Positions 1 to 9,544 of a stretch of DNA of 64,000 bases are shown one piece after another. Location: positions 63,676,763 through 63,740,762 of the forward strand of contig NC_073746.1 in NCBI RefSeq assembly GCF_029784135.1, read 5' to 3'. Every line of letters begins with the position of its first letter. The first letter of the stretch is position 1. This DNA comes from Toxorhynchites rutilus septentrionalis. Taxonomy: Eukaryota; Arthropoda; Insecta; Diptera; Culicidae. A program made the position numbers and the translations under genes. Under the pieces are notes generated by a model. It was not told the origin of the DNA. It was given only the letters and a program-made list of their open reading frames with translations, and did no database searches.

Positions 1-524
1 TAATTGTGAAATATCAAGCATTGTCAAAATGCACTATGTGCCCATTTTTGATTGGTCCATTTTGTGCTCCTCAAATCGTACCGACCAAAACGGGCAACCA
101 GAGCAGCAGCGAAATAGAATGAAGCACGATTGGAAAGGAAAAAGAAAAAAATGAACGAAACATTGGTCGCAGTCTCACACATGCGTAATTCTCGAGCCAG
201 CCAGTCAGCTTAAAAATCCCCGCTCCGCTGCCGTAACGAACATTCTTTGTGTGGACACCTACTGGACAACATCGTTGCTGGACGAGCTGGACGGCGAGGG
301 ATCGAGTGCCTTTCTCAAGGCAAGAGGGCGGAGGTGGTAGCGCTGGAGTAGAATAGAGTAGAGTTTTCAAAGGGCCTTTCTCAAGGCTAGAGACGAATGA
401 ACTGCAAAAGTTTAAAGTCTCTATAATACAATACCTTCCTTCCTTCCGTAACGATCATTCTCATTCAAACCGTACACCACATCGGTTCGCATCACAACAC
501 ATCAACAAACCAACCCAAGCAGTC

Positions 525-921
525 ATGTCTGGACATGATAAAGGAGGAAAAGTGAAGGGAAAGGCAAAATCCCGCTCGAACCGTGTTGATCTGGAGTTCC
601 CCGCAAGGGTAGCTAGGCCGAGTGCGTTAGTACCAGTGCACCAGTCCACCTAGAAAAACCGCATTCAGAACAGAACACATTCAGTTCGGTGGACATCAAG
701 ACAACAACAGGCAGTTGAAGCGAGTGGCGAATGGCAAACGCAATCGCAAAACGGCAGCAGGTAGCAGAAGAACAAAGTTTGTTCTTTATACAAACTGCTT
801 TGGTGGCAAATCCAGAACAAGGCGGCATCGAGGGCGTTCGAAATGGGTTTTTTTTCAAAATCACGAGTACAAAGTTTTCTAAATTGGAACCATTCCATAA
901 AACAAGGCGCTTTTCAGGGCC
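525..921 (+). pseudogene. Histone H2A pseudogene, type I, copy 1
   Basis: H2A is a core histone that pairs with H2B in the nucleosome. The ATG at 525 opens with MSGHDKGGKVKGKAKSRSNR, which matches the H2A N-terminal tail closely. The frame then breaks: the codon for Tyr39 is TAG, and the part coding for the VIELAGKAARD helix, still present in the copy at 16437, is deleted near 652. The C-terminal part is only faintly recognisable. A histone-type stem-loop with one mismatch (906-921) still follows. The upstream leader, rich in CAAC/CATC, resembles a histone 5' UTR. It cannot make H2A. Confidence 0.8.
906..921 (+). other. Histone mRNA 3' stem-loop, degenerate
   Basis: GGCGCTTTTCAGGGCC has the six-pair stem, four-base loop layout and TTTTCAG core of the replication-dependent histone processing signal, with one G/G mismatch. 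It lies where the 3' UTR of the type I H2A copy should be. Confidence 0.65.
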
Positions 922-1330
922 ATTAAACCTTCCAAAAACGAGTTTAGGAAATACAGTTCAATGGTTTCTAAAACATTATCCAAAATAATAATAAAACATA
1001 AATTGATTTTTTCATAATTTGTTTGCCAGGATCTGATGAGTATGTGAATTTGGCATTTGTTCTGAGCTTATTGATAGTTGGGGACTTTCCTGATTATTCA
1101 ATTTTCACCAATTCTTAAATTGTTTCCAGATTGAAAGTACAGTAATTTACTATTAGTTCGACATTTAGCTAATTGGACGGACATGTAATGCGACTTATTT
1201 AGTTGGACATTTTTGTAAACATAGAGTTCGGGGTCCAAATTATGACCCCACATTGAAAGTCGACACTGTACCACTGTCATCGCAAATGTTCAATTACAGA
1301 TTAAAATTACCTCCAATCCGATACTGAGTG

Positions 1331-1490
1331 GTGGTAATGCGACGTGCCATTGAATGTAATTTACTGTAAAATATGTCACAAGCTGGATGGGAAGAAATTT
1401 TCCAACTGTGAAAGCTGTGGCGAGTGACAAATGCAATCGCTAAACAGAAAGGTTTAGCCGAACTAGATGGGGATATCGAGTGATAACAAA
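1331..1490 (+). pseudogene. H2A 3' fragment, unit 1
   Basis: This stretch repeats, with about 10 percent difference, the 3' part of the type II H2A pseudogene (compare 2060-2205). Both contain the tract ggatgggaagaaattttcc and an AIAKQ-like reading that sits where H2A has its TIAQGGV segment. The 5' part of the gene is missing. The same truncated piece occurs in every unit just before an antisense stem-loop. Confidence 0.55.
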
Positions 1491-1523
1491 ACAATAAACT
1501 CTTTAGATTGAAGATAATTTTGT

Positions 1524-1539
1524 GATCCTGAAAAAGACC
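1524..1539 (-). other. Antisense histone stem-loop, one mutation (unit 1)
   Basis: Read on the minus strand this is GGTCTTTTTCAGGATC. The copies in the other units read GGTCCTTTTCAGGATC. It points away from the type II H2A promoter to its right, where a divergently transcribed partner gene would end. Confidence 0.5.
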
Positions 1540-1679
1540 CTTTTTAGCCTGCATGTGAATCCAACGAGCGAACAAATCGTAATGAATGTATTTTTTTTTC
1601 ATTCGTTCGTCTCGTTGGACTCGCCCCTCTGGCTGAGTCTGCCGATTTGTCTCTATCCTGTGAGTGTGTACCGCTAGAG

Positions 1680-1686
1680 TATAAAA
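1680..1686 (+). promoter_or_regulatory. TATA box of type II H2A, unit 1
   Basis: TATAAAA lies about 75 bp before the start of H2A similarity, followed by a short leader. It is conserved in all three tandem units and mutated to TACAAAA in the copy at 17616. Confidence 0.55.
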
Positions 1687-1754
1687 CACGCGGACCCCAA
1701 AAAATATCTTATTTTCTTTCAAACCGTAAACCCGTGTGGTTGTACGGCATCGGC

Positions 1755-2241
1755 ATCGTGGACGTAACAAAGGAGGACAAGTTAAGGGAAAGGCAAAGTC
1801 TCACTCGAACCGTGCAGGTCTCCAGTTCCCTGTTGGTCGCATTCACTGATTGCTCCGCAAGGGTAACTAGGCCGAACGGATTGGTGCCGGAGCACCAGTA
1901 TACCTAACAGCGATTATAGAGTTTCGGCCGTCGGAGTGCTCGAGTTGGCTTGCAAAGCTGCTCACGACAATCAGAAAACCCGCATCAAGAACAGAGCAGC
2001 TTCGGTTCGGTGCTCATCAAGGCAACAATTAGTTTCAGTGAGTGGCAAAGTGTTTCTCCGGCACGTCGCATTAAATGTAATTTACTGAACAACATGTCAC
2101 AAGCTGGATGGGAAGAAATTTTCCAACTGTGAAAGCTGTGGCGAGTGGCAAACGCAATAGCTAAACAGGAAGGTTTAACCGAACAAGATGGGAATATCGA
2201 GTGATAACAAAAACACAACACCAAAGGTTCTTTTCAGAACC
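1755..2241 (+). pseudogene. Histone H2A pseudogene, type II, copy 1
   Basis: From about 1755 the DNA follows H2A from its N-terminal tail: KGG-like start, [20 protein letters not shown], then a TGA where Arg29 should be, LLRKGN, a TAG at Tyr39, and AERIGAGAPVYL. After a frameshift it reads VLELACKAAHDNQKTRI, the alpha-3/C-terminal helix region. The start codon is lost. The 3' part is heavily altered. A perfect histone stem-loop closes the unit (2226-2241). The promoter, stem-loop and order of blocks show it descends from a genomic replication-dependent H2A gene, not a polyadenylated retrocopy. Confidence 0.8.
2226..2241 (+). other. Histone mRNA 3' stem-loop, intact
   Basis: GGTTCTTTTCAGAACC forms a perfect six-pair stem with a TTTC loop, followed by ATCAACA. 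This is the consensus layout bound by SLBP in replication-dependent histone mRNAs. It is intact although the reading frame it belongs to is dead. Confidence 0.8.
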
Positions 2242-2589
2242 ATCAACATATTCATAAAGAGTAAACAGTAAACTAATCCATTTTTCAGGTAGATAGGTAG
2301 GTATTCACGTAGGAGAAGAAAATAAAACAATATATTTAAAATATATATTTAACAAAAGATGTCCCCTTTGTATAGTCCTACGTCACTCCGGTTATGTCCC
2401 CGACATTACCCACCCGTCTTTTTTGAAATTCCGAGCTGATTAAACATCATAAGCTTCCCCAAAAATCTTTACATTACGGTTGAATTATTTAGAATCCAAA
2501 GTTTCGTAACGTCTGCTTTCAAAAATTGACTAATTTCGGATGGCGATGAAAGAAACTGCAAAAGATAATTCAAAGGGAACAAATTTTCC

Positions 2590-2868
2590 TTAAACCCTAC
2601 TGCAGTGGCCTTGGACGATGCAAAAAAGAAGCTCTTTCGTGGCCTTGGCGATCATCTGCTCCTCCGTTTGGACACAACATTGGAGTAGATCGTCCGTTTG
2701 AGGTACACCCAAATTTTTTTCTGTCGGTCGCAGCTGAGCTGGTCCATCTCCCCTAGTGATCTCTTGACATAATGGGCCGAAGGCCAGATCCGACCAACAG
2801 ACCACATCCTTCTTCGCAAGCCCCAAAGGAAGGAACAGTGGCTTGGACATTCCCTGAACGTTAACCAC
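2590..2868 (-). pseudogene. IS630/Tc1-type DD37E transposase fragment, unit 1
   Basis: The minus strand holds CWSDLAFGPLC and, shortly after, PAQLRPTEKNLG and TEEQMIAKATKELL. These match the second catalytic Asp block (WPDLASCHY) and the Glu block (LRPIEKYWG) of DD37E transposases, as in the better copy at 57160-58134. The spacer between Asp and Glu is shortened by deletion, so it is inactive. About 200 bp of AT-rich tail separates it from the H2A repeat end. Confidence 0.6.
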
Positions 2869-2989
2869 AGAATATATATTTGACGTTATCGCTTACTTCA
2901 TAAGTGGGGGACGTAAGGTACCCAGTTCCCTGTCAGTCGTTGCCGTCCAGCGTCAAGTAGGTCTCTTCATCCAATATTACCAAGACGTT

Positions 2990-3714
2990 TTATGGGTGCC
3001 ACACACGTTGACGCAAAAAAAACATCTTTGACCGTATCGACGCATATGAATTTAAATTTTTTTATCTGAATCGCAACAAAATCGACCCGTTTCTGAAGCG
3101 GATGGTGACTGGCGATGAAAAGTGGGTCACTCACGACAACGTGAAGCGCAAACGGTCGTGGTCGAAGCCCGTGAAGCGCAAACGGTCGTGGTCGAAGCCC
3201 GCTGAAGCGGCTCAGACGGTGGCCAAGCCCTCATTAACGGCCAGTAAGGTTCTGCTGTGTGTTTGGTGGGATTGTCAAGGAATAATCTATTATGAGCTGC
3301 TTCCCTATGGCCAAACGCTCAATTCGGACCTGACTGCCAACAACTGGACCGCTTGAAGGTAGCACTCATGAAGAAGAGGCCATCTTTGATAAACAGAGGC
3401 CGCATTGTCTTCCATCAGGACAACGCCAGGCCACACACTTCTTTGGTGACGCGCCAGAAGCTCCGGGAGCTCGGATGGGAGGTTCTTTTGCATCCGCCGT
3501 ATAGTCCGGACCTTGCACCAAGTGACTACCACCTGTTTTTGTCCATGGCGAACGAGCTAGGTAGTCAGAAGTTAGCCACAAAAGAGGCCTGTGAAAATTG
3601 GCTATCCGAGTTTTTTTTGCCAATAAGGAAGCGAGCTTCTATAACAGGGGTATTATGAAGTTGGCATCTCGTTGGGAACAAGTCATCGAACAAAACGGCG
3701 CATATTTGACTTAA
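2990..3714 (+). pseudogene. mariner DD34D transposase, unit 1
   Basis: This is the catalytic half of a mariner transposase, close in pattern to the Hsmar1/cecropia group: WVPHTLTQK, MVTGDEKWVTHDN (first Asp), IIYYELLPYGQTLNSDL, VFHQDNARPHTS (second Asp), PPYSPDLAPSDYHLF (third Asp, 34 residues later), and an ending IMKLASRWEQVIEQNGAYLT then stop at 3712-3714. Frameshifts near 3017, 3350 and 3615 break it, and the N-terminal DNA-binding part is absent. A 30-bp stretch coding VKRKRSWSKP is duplicated in tandem. A mariner-like terminus (accgcaggactttttt) follows at about 3766. Confidence 0.85.
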
Positions 3715-3785
3715 AACAGATGATTGTAACTAATTTTATGAACAAATGAAAATTTAAAAAAAATACCGCAGGACTTTTTTGACAG

Positions 3786-4030
3786 TCTAATATAAAAATG
3801 GATTTCTGTCTGTCTGTCTGATTCTTATGGATTCGGAAACTACCGAACCAATCAACATGAAAATTGGTATGTAGGCGTTTTTGGGGCCGGGGAAGGTTTT
3901 CGTGATAGTTTGAGACAAAGTTTTGCACAAATGAAACACAAATTTCTACATTACTCGGGAGTCAATCAAGCAGATGAAACGAAATTTGACATATGGAGGT
4001 CACTGCCATTTTTTCCCCCTGTTGGGTGTG
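3786..4030 (+). mobile_element. Helitron 5' end, unit 1
   Basis: It starts with TCTAATATAAAAATGG, then a CTGT repeat, a 'cggaaactaccgaacc' tract and a 'tcaacatgaaaattggtatg' tract, all shared with the Helitrons at 11582 and 61807. There is no matching 3' end nearby. It abuts the mariner terminus directly. Confidence 0.6.
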
Positions 4031-4102
4031 AACCACTGCGTCCATTATTTTGAACTATTGTGGTATACCCCTTTTTTTACTTCAATTCAAGTTTATCTAC
4101 TA

Positions 4103-4256
4103 CAGTAAAACCTGTTTTTGTGTGGTTTTTATGTGCGATTTTTTTTTTGTGGGTTTTTTTTTGTGCGATTTGTTTTCTTGTGCGGTTTTTTTTTGTGCAA
4201 TTTTTTTTGCGCAGTGTATGAAAAGGAGCATATTTGACGTAGTTATCGTCCATTTA
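4103..4256 (+). mobile_element. Left end of TA-flanked pogo-like element, unit 1
   Basis: CAGTAAAACCTGTTTTTGTG follows a TA and leads into T-rich sequence with repeated TTTTTGTGCGATTT. The same left end occurs at 7418, where the matching right end (9064) can also be found. Here the element is interrupted by the GACGTAG-family copy at 4262. Confidence 0.55.
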
Positions 4257-4620
4257 GTTTTGACGTAGGACTGCGTCTAAACGGAAGATATAGGGGTGAA
4301 ATGGAAATCTAGGCACTGAACAAGTAGGAAAAAATGCAAGATTTGGAACGCTTATAACTCGAGCATTTCTCAATAGATCGTAAAGGTTTTTGCATCAATT
4401 GATAGGGAATATATCTACGCATCTATCATAACGAATAACATTTCATTTTTCTTAAGATAAATAATTGAATAATTGTGAAATATCAAGCATTGTCAAAATG
4501 CACTATGATAGATAGAGTTCGGGGTCCAAATTATGACCCCACATTGAAAGTCGACACTGTACAACTATCATCACAAATGTTCAATTACAGGTTAAAATTA
4601 CCTCCAATCCGAAACTGAGT

Positions 4621-4780
4621 GGTGGTAATGCGACGTGCCATTGAATGTAATTTACTGTAAAATATGTCACAAGCTGGATGGGAAGAAATTTTCCAACTGT
4701 GAAAGCTGTGGCGAGTGACAAATGCAATCGCTAAACAGAAAGGTTCAGCCGAACAAGATGGGGATATCGAGTGATAACAA
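4621..4780 (+). pseudogene. H2A 3' fragment, unit 2
   Basis: Tandem copy of the fragment at 1331, nearly identical and in the same place between the left part of the repeat and the antisense stem-loop. Confidence 0.5.
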
Positions 4781-4814
4781 AACAATAAACTCTTTAGATT
4801 GAAGATAATTTTGT

Positions 4815-4830
4815 GATCCTGAAAAGGACC
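4815..4830 (-). other. Antisense histone stem-loop (unit 2)
   Basis: The minus strand reads GGTCCTTTTCAGGATC then ACAAAA. The stem is complete apart from one G-T pair, and the flank is the usual A-rich one. On that strand only about 160 bp lie between it and the region opposite the H2A TATA box, too short for a histone gene, so any partner coding region (H2B would be expected) has been deleted. Confidence 0.6.
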
Positions 4831-4990
4831 CTTTTTAGCCTGCATGTGAATCCAACGAGCGAACAAATCGTAATGAATGTATTTTTTTGCCATCGCTCCC
4901 TTTTAACGCTCATTCGTTCGTCTCGTTGGACTCGCCCCTCTGCCTGAGTCTGCCGTTTTGGTTCTATCCTGTGAGTGTGTACCGCTAGAG

Positions 4991-4997
4991 TATAAAA
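4991..4997 (+). promoter_or_regulatory. TATA box of type II H2A, unit 2
   Basis: TATAAAA in the same context as at 1680, about 75 bp before the H2A similarity. Confidence 0.5.
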
Positions 4998-5064
4998 CAC
5001 GCGGGCCTCAAAAAAATATCTTATTTGCTTTCAAACCGTAAACCCGTGTGGTTGTACGGCATCG

Positions 5065-5553
5065 GCATCGTGGACGTAAGAAAGGAGGACAAGTTAAGGG
5101 AAAGGCAAAGTCTCACTCGAACCGTGCAGGTCTCCAGTTCCCTGTTGGTCGTATTCACTAATTGCTCCGCAAGGGTAACTAGGCCGAACGGATTGGTGCC
5201 GGAGCACCAGTATACCTAACAGCGATTATAGAGTTTCGGCCGTCGGAGTGCTCGAGTTGGCTTGCAAAGCTGCTCACGACAATCAGAAAACCCGCATCAA
5301 GAACAGAGCAGCTTCGGTTCGGCGCTCATCAAGGAAACAATTAGTTTCAGTGAGTGGCAAAGTGTTTCTCCGGCACGTCGCATTAAATGTAATTTACTGA
5401 ACAATATGTCACAAGCTGGATGGGAAGAAATTTTCCAACTGTGAAAGCTGTGGCGAGTGGCAAACGCAATAGCTAAACAGGAAGGTTTAACCGAACAAGA
5501 TGGGAATATCGAGTGATAACAAAAACACAACACCAAAGGTTCTTCTCAGAATG
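5065..5553 (+). pseudogene. Histone H2A pseudogene, type II, copy 2
   Basis: Near-identical to the copy at 1755, with the Tyr39 TAG and the lost start codon. At the Arg29 site TGA is replaced by TAA (ttcactaattgctccg). The stem-loop at 5538-5553 is disrupted by an insertion-like change (ggttcttctcagaatg). Confidence 0.75.
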
Positions 5554-5909
5554 TTGATGGTTCTGATTCATAAAGAGTAAACAGTAAACTAATCCATTTT
5601 TCAGGTAGATAGGTAGGTATTCACGTAGGAGAAGAAAATAAAACAATATATTTAAAATATATATTTAACAAAAGATGTCCCCTTTGTATAGTCCTACGTC
5701 ACTCCGGTTATGTCCCCGACATTACCCACCCGTCTTTTTTGAAATTCCGAGCTGATTATACATCATAAGCTTCCCCAAAAATCTTTACATTACGGTTGAA
5801 TTATTTAGAATCCAAAGTTTCGTAACGTCTGCTTTCAAAAATTGACTAATTTCGGATGGCGATGAAAGAAACTGCAAAAGATAATTCAATGGAATAAATT
5901 TTCCTTAAA

Positions 5910-6186
5910 CCCTACTGCAATGGCCTTGGACGATGCAAAAAAGAAGCTCTTTCGTGGCCTTGGCGATCATCTGCTCCTCCGTTTGGACACAACATTATTG
6001 GAGTAGATCGTCCGTTTGAGGTACACCCAAATTTTTTTCTGTCGGTCGCAGCTGAGCTGGTCCATCTCCCCTAGTGATCTCTTGACATAATGGGCCGAAG
6101 GCCAGATCCGACCAACAGACCACATCCTTCTTCGCAAGCCCCAAAGGAAGGAACAGTGGCTTGGACATTCCCTGAACGTTAACCAC
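5910..6186 (-). pseudogene. DD37E transposase fragment, unit 2
   Basis: Tandem copy of the fragment at 2590-2868. A 3-bp insertion near 5995 brings in an extra stop, so the open stretch is shorter (63 codons). Confidence 0.55.
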
Positions 6187-6303
6187 AGAATATATATTTG
6201 ACGTTATCGCTTACTTCATAAGTGGGGGACGTAAGGTACCCAGTTCCCTGTCAGTCGTTGCCGTCCAGCGTCAAGTAGGTCTCTTCATCCAATATGACCA
6301 AGA

Positions 6304-7029
6304 CGTTTTATGGGTGCCACACACGTTGACGCAAAAAACATCTTTGACCGTATCGACGCATGTGAATTTAAATTTTTTTATCTGAATCGCAACAAAATCG
6401 ACCCGTTTCTGAAGCGGATGGTGACTGGCGATGAAAAGTGGGTCACTCACGACAACGTGAAGCGCAAACGGTCGTGGTCGAAGCCCGTGAAGCGCAAACG
6501 GTCGTGGTCGAAGCCCGCTGAAGCGGCTCAGACGGTGGCCAAGCCCTCATTAACGGCCAGTAAGGTTCTGCTGTGTGTTTGGTGGGATTGTCAAGGAATA
6601 ATCTATTATGAGCTGCTTCCCTATGGCCAAACGCTCAATTCGGACCTGACTGCCAACAACTGGACCGCTTGAAGGTAGCACTCATGAAGAAGAGGCCATC
6701 TTTGATAAACAGAGGCCGCATTGTCTTCCATCAGGACAACGCCAGGCCACACACTTCTTTGGTGACGCGCCAGAAGCTCCGGGAGCTCAGATGGGAGGTT
6801 CTTTTGCATCCGCCGTATAGTCCGGACCTTGCACCAAGTGACTACCACCTGTTTTTGTCCATGGCGAACGAGCTAGGTAGTCAGAAGTTAGCCACAAAAG
6901 AGGCCTGTGAAAATTGGCTATCCGAGTTTTTTTGCCAATAAGGAAGCGAGCTTCTATAACAGGGGTATTATGAAGTTGGCATCTCGTTGGGAACAAGTCA
7001 TCGAACAAAACGGCGCATATTTGACTTAA
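6304..7029 (+). pseudogene. mariner DD34D transposase, unit 2
   Basis: Second copy of the mariner at 2990, with the same three catalytic Asp positions and the same 30-bp internal duplication. It is slightly less broken: a shorter A-run lets IFDRIDACEFKFFYLNRNKI read through into MVTGDEKW without a frameshift (open 6310-6672). The frameshift near 6665 remains. The final codons end at TAA 7027-7029. Confidence 0.85.
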
Positions 7030-7100
7030 AACAGATGATTGTAACTAATTTTATGAACAAATGAAAATTTAAAAAAAATACCGCAGGACTTTTTTGACAG

Positions 7101-7345
7101 TCTAATATAAAAATGGATTTCTGTCTGTCTGTCTGATTCTTATGGATTCGGAAACTACCGAACCAATCAACATGAAAATTGGTATGTAGGCGTTTTTGGG
7201 GCCGGGGAAGGTTTTCGTGATAGTTTGAGACAAAGTTTTGCACAAATGAAACACAAATTTCTACATTTCTCGGGAGTCAATCAAGCAGATGAAACGAAAT
7301 TTGACATATGGAGGTCACTGCCATTTTTCCCCCTGTTGGGTGTGA
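7101..7345 (+). mobile_element. Helitron 5' end, unit 2
   Basis: Starts TCTAATATAAAAATGG directly after the mariner terminus, as at 3786. It runs into the sequence flanking the pogo-like element at 7418. Confidence 0.55.
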
Positions 7346-7710
7346 ACCACTGCGTCCATTATTTTGAACTATTGTGGTATACCCCTTTTTTATACTTCAA
7401 TTCAAGTTTATCTACTACAGTAAAACCTGTTTTTGTGTGGTTTTTATGTGCGATTTTTTTTGTGGGTTTTTTTTTGTGCGATTTATTTTCTTGTGCGTTT
7501 TTTTTGTGCAATTGTGTGTGGTAATGCGACGTGCCATTGAATGTAATTTACTGTAAAATATGTCACAAGCTGGATGGGAAGAAATTTTCCAACTGTGAAA
7601 GCTGTGGCGAGTGGAAAATGCAATCGCTAAACAGAAAGGTTCAGCCGAACAAGATGGGGATATCGAGTGATAACAAAACAATAAACTCTTTAGATTGAAG
7701 ATAATTTTGT

Positions 7711-7726
7711 GATCCTGAAAAGGACC
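7711..7726 (-). other. Antisense histone stem-loop (unit 3)
   Basis: Minus strand GGTCCTTTTCAGGATC, identical to the copy at 4815. Confidence 0.55.
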
Positions 7727-7886
7727 CTTTTTAGCCTGCATGTGAATCCAACGAGCGAACAAATCGTAATGAATGTATTTTTTTGCCATCGCTCCCTTTT
7801 AACGCTCATTCGTTCGTCTCGTTGGACTCGCCCCTCTGCCTGAGTCTGCCGTTTTGGTTCTATCCTGTGAGTGTGTACCGCTAGAG

Positions 7887-7893
7887 TATAAAA
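7887..7893 (+). promoter_or_regulatory. TATA box of type II H2A, unit 3
   Basis: TATAAAA, same spacing to the H2A similarity as in the other units. Confidence 0.5.
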
Positions 7894-7961
7894 CACGCGG
7901 ACCCCAAAAAAATATCTTATTTTCTTTCAAACCGTAAACCCGTGTGGTTGTACGGCATCGG

Positions 7962-8449
7962 CATCGTGGACGTAAGAAAGGAGGACAAGTTAAGGGAAAG
8001 GCAAAGTCTCACTCGAACCGTGCAGGTCTCCAGTTCCCTGTTGGTCGTATTCACTAATTACTCCGCAAGGGTAACTAGGCCGAACGGATTGGTGCCAGAG
8101 CACCAGTATACCTAACAGCGATTATAGAGTTTCGGCCGTCGGAGTGCTCGAGTTGGCTTGCAAAGCTGCTCACGACAATCAGAAAACCCGCATCAAGAAC
8201 AGAGCAGCTTCGGTTCGGCGCTCATCAAGGAAACAATTAGTTTCAGTGAGTGGCAAAGTGTTTCTCCGGCACGTCGCATTAAATGTAATTTACTGAACAA
8301 CATGTCACAAGCTGGATGGGAAGAAATTTTCCAACTGTGAAAGCTGTGGCGAGTGGCAAACGCAATAGCTAAACAAGAAGGTTTAACCAAACAAGATAGG
8401 AATATCGAGTGATAACAAAAACACAACACCAAAGGTTCTTTTCAGAACC
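7962..8449 (+). pseudogene. Histone H2A pseudogene, type II, copy 3
   Basis: Third tandem copy. It keeps TAA at the Arg29 site as in copy 2 and TAG at Tyr39, and ends in a perfect stem-loop at 8434-8449 as in copy 1. The mix of copy 1 and copy 2 features suggests exchange between units or independent mutation. Confidence 0.75.
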
Positions 8450-9064
8450 ATCAACATGTTCATAAAGAGTAAACAGTAAACTAATCCATTTTTCAGGTAG
8501 ATAGGTAGGTATTCACGTAGGAGAAGAAAATAAAACAATATATTTAAAATATATATTTAACAAAAACTGTCCCCTTTGTATAGTCCTACGTCACTCCGGT
8601 TATGTCCCCGACATTACCCACCCGTCTTTTTTTCGATGGTTTTTATGCATTTCAGTGCGAAAAAAGCATATTTGCGTCTCAATTATCCATTTCTGAAATC
8701 AATCCCCTCCTCTCATCAAATGCTCTAAGTTTTCCTAAGTTTTTGCATGACATGATTTCTAACAGCAACACGTTTCGATATGCAATTAAAAGCACAAAAC
8801 AGCCACGGGCAACCGAAAAGACAAAGTGTCCCATCGCAAAGCAGGGAAACAAAAGGAAATTGAACGGTGAATGGTGTGGATTTGAGTTGTTTTCTTGGGG
8901 GAAACTTTTTTTATGCGGTCCCTATCCACCGCAAAAAAAAAGTTTTTTAGAAAATGTGTACCGAACACGATTTTTTAAAGCTACTGGTGAAGTTTTGCGC
9001 GATTTTTTTTTTATGTGACTTTTTTGTGCGGTCCCTATCCCCCGCACAAAAACAGATTTGCCTG

Positions 9065-9238
9065 TACTTATTGATGAAGGAGTAGACTGAAAGCTATAGC
9101 GTGATAGGTGCCAATCAGGAATAATCTGTTTGATAAAATTTATAATCCTGATCGGCGACGCAGACCAAATTTCCTTGGGCTCCAGAATAGCTTTATCAAG
9201 GTGTTGAAGTCTGCGTCTAGTTAGAGCTCCGCAGGGAC
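9065..9238 (-). pseudogene. LINE C-terminus and 3' end fragment
   Basis: The minus strand reads CGALTRRRLQHLDKAILEPK followed by EIWSASPIRIINFIKQIIPD. This resembles the C-terminal tail of RNase H-bearing LINE proteins after the CCHC-like EHLLC block. The last 100 bp match the 3' end of the larger LINE at 30265-31690, which has lost the RRRLQHL part by internal deletion. Only the tail of the element is present. Confidence 0.6.
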
Positions 9239-9445
9239 TGCCATACAAATTTCTGTATAATTCAAGAATCAATCCAACAAACTGAACCATATTTGGCATG
9301 TGGAGGTTTTAGAGGCCACGAAACATCTGCCATAGAAATGAAACACAAATTTCTGCATAACTCGAGAACTAATCAAGCACAATTTGGAATGTTAGGGTTT
9401 TTGGGTATGAGAAATGTTTCTATGATGGTATGACACCCCTCCAAA
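9239..9445 (+). repeat. Helitron-type internal repeat, two degenerate units
   Basis: Two units of the roughly 145-bp motif 'tgccatacaaat...ctcgagaactaatcaagc...tttggcatgtggaggtttta', the same minisatellite as inside the Helitrons at 11582, 33128 and 61807. No Helitron end is visible here. Confidence 0.5.
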
Positions 9446-9544
9446 CATGACAATTGAAAATTTTCGAAAAACTTTGAAGGAAAAAGGGAAAATTCGGAAA
9501 ATAAAATTCCCATATGTTCTACAATTACATAGTGACAAGTAGGG

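Larger units (their letters stand above)
1..2384 (+). mobile_element. GACGTAG-family histone-carrying repeat, copy 1
   Basis: The first bases match the interior of the complete copies at 4262 and 15918, so the left end lies outside the window. The right end is the motif near 2374-2384 (tagtcctacgtc), the inverse of the left-end motif of other copies. Order inside: a type I H2A pseudogene, a short H2A 3' fragment, an antisense histone stem-loop, a TATA box, a type II H2A pseudogene and its 3' stem-loop. No transposase is coded within it, so it would be non-autonomous if mobile. The family is not one I can name. Confidence 0.6.
4262..5700 (+). mobile_element. GACGTAG-family histone-carrying repeat, copy 2
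   Basis: The left end GACGTAGGACTGCGTC and the right end (tagtcctacgtc at 5689-5700) are both present. The first 250 bp match the start of the copy at 15918. The type I H2A part is missing, with a junction at about 4512. The H2A 3' fragment, antisense stem-loop, TATA box and type II H2A follow. This is the shortest copy with both ends in place. Confidence 0.6.
7517..8592 (+). mobile_element. GACGTAG-family histone-carrying repeat, copy 3 (left-truncated)
   Basis: Begins inside the H2A 3' fragment (7517-7673) and runs through antisense stem-loop, TATA box and type II H2A to the usual right end near 8583-8592. The left GACGTAG end is missing. Confidence 0.55.
1224..8620 (+). repeat. Tandem array of three histone/mariner units
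   Basis: The block starting at 1224 recurs at 4514 (offset 3290) and, entering slightly further in, at 7517 (offset about 2900). The units are near-identical over kilobases, down to a shared 30-bp duplication inside a mariner coding region. Unit 1 runs to 4513, unit 2 to about 7516, and unit 3 stops after the H2A part at about 8620. Insertion of other repeats makes the junctions uneven. The high identity suggests recent duplication, or an assembly artefact. Confidence 0.8.
7418..9064 (+). mobile_element. TA-flanked pogo-like element with a nested H2A repeat
   Basis: The left end CAGTAAAACCTGTTTTTGTG and the right end (cacaaaaacagatttgcctg) are imperfect inverted repeats, each flanked by TA (7416-7417 and 9065-9066). 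The sequence left of 7416 and right of 9066 continues in one piece at about 30225-30280, where the element is absent. That paralogous empty site confirms insertion with TA duplication. The interior is T-rich with GTGCG repeats and is split by the third H2A-carrying block (7517-8592). Confidence 0.65.

Noticed and set aside
1294..1770. 158-codon minus-strand frame and its copies at 4585, 4794, 7415 and 7690
   Set aside because: It runs antisense through H2A fragments and promoter sequence, has no domain, and owes its length to repeat duplication.
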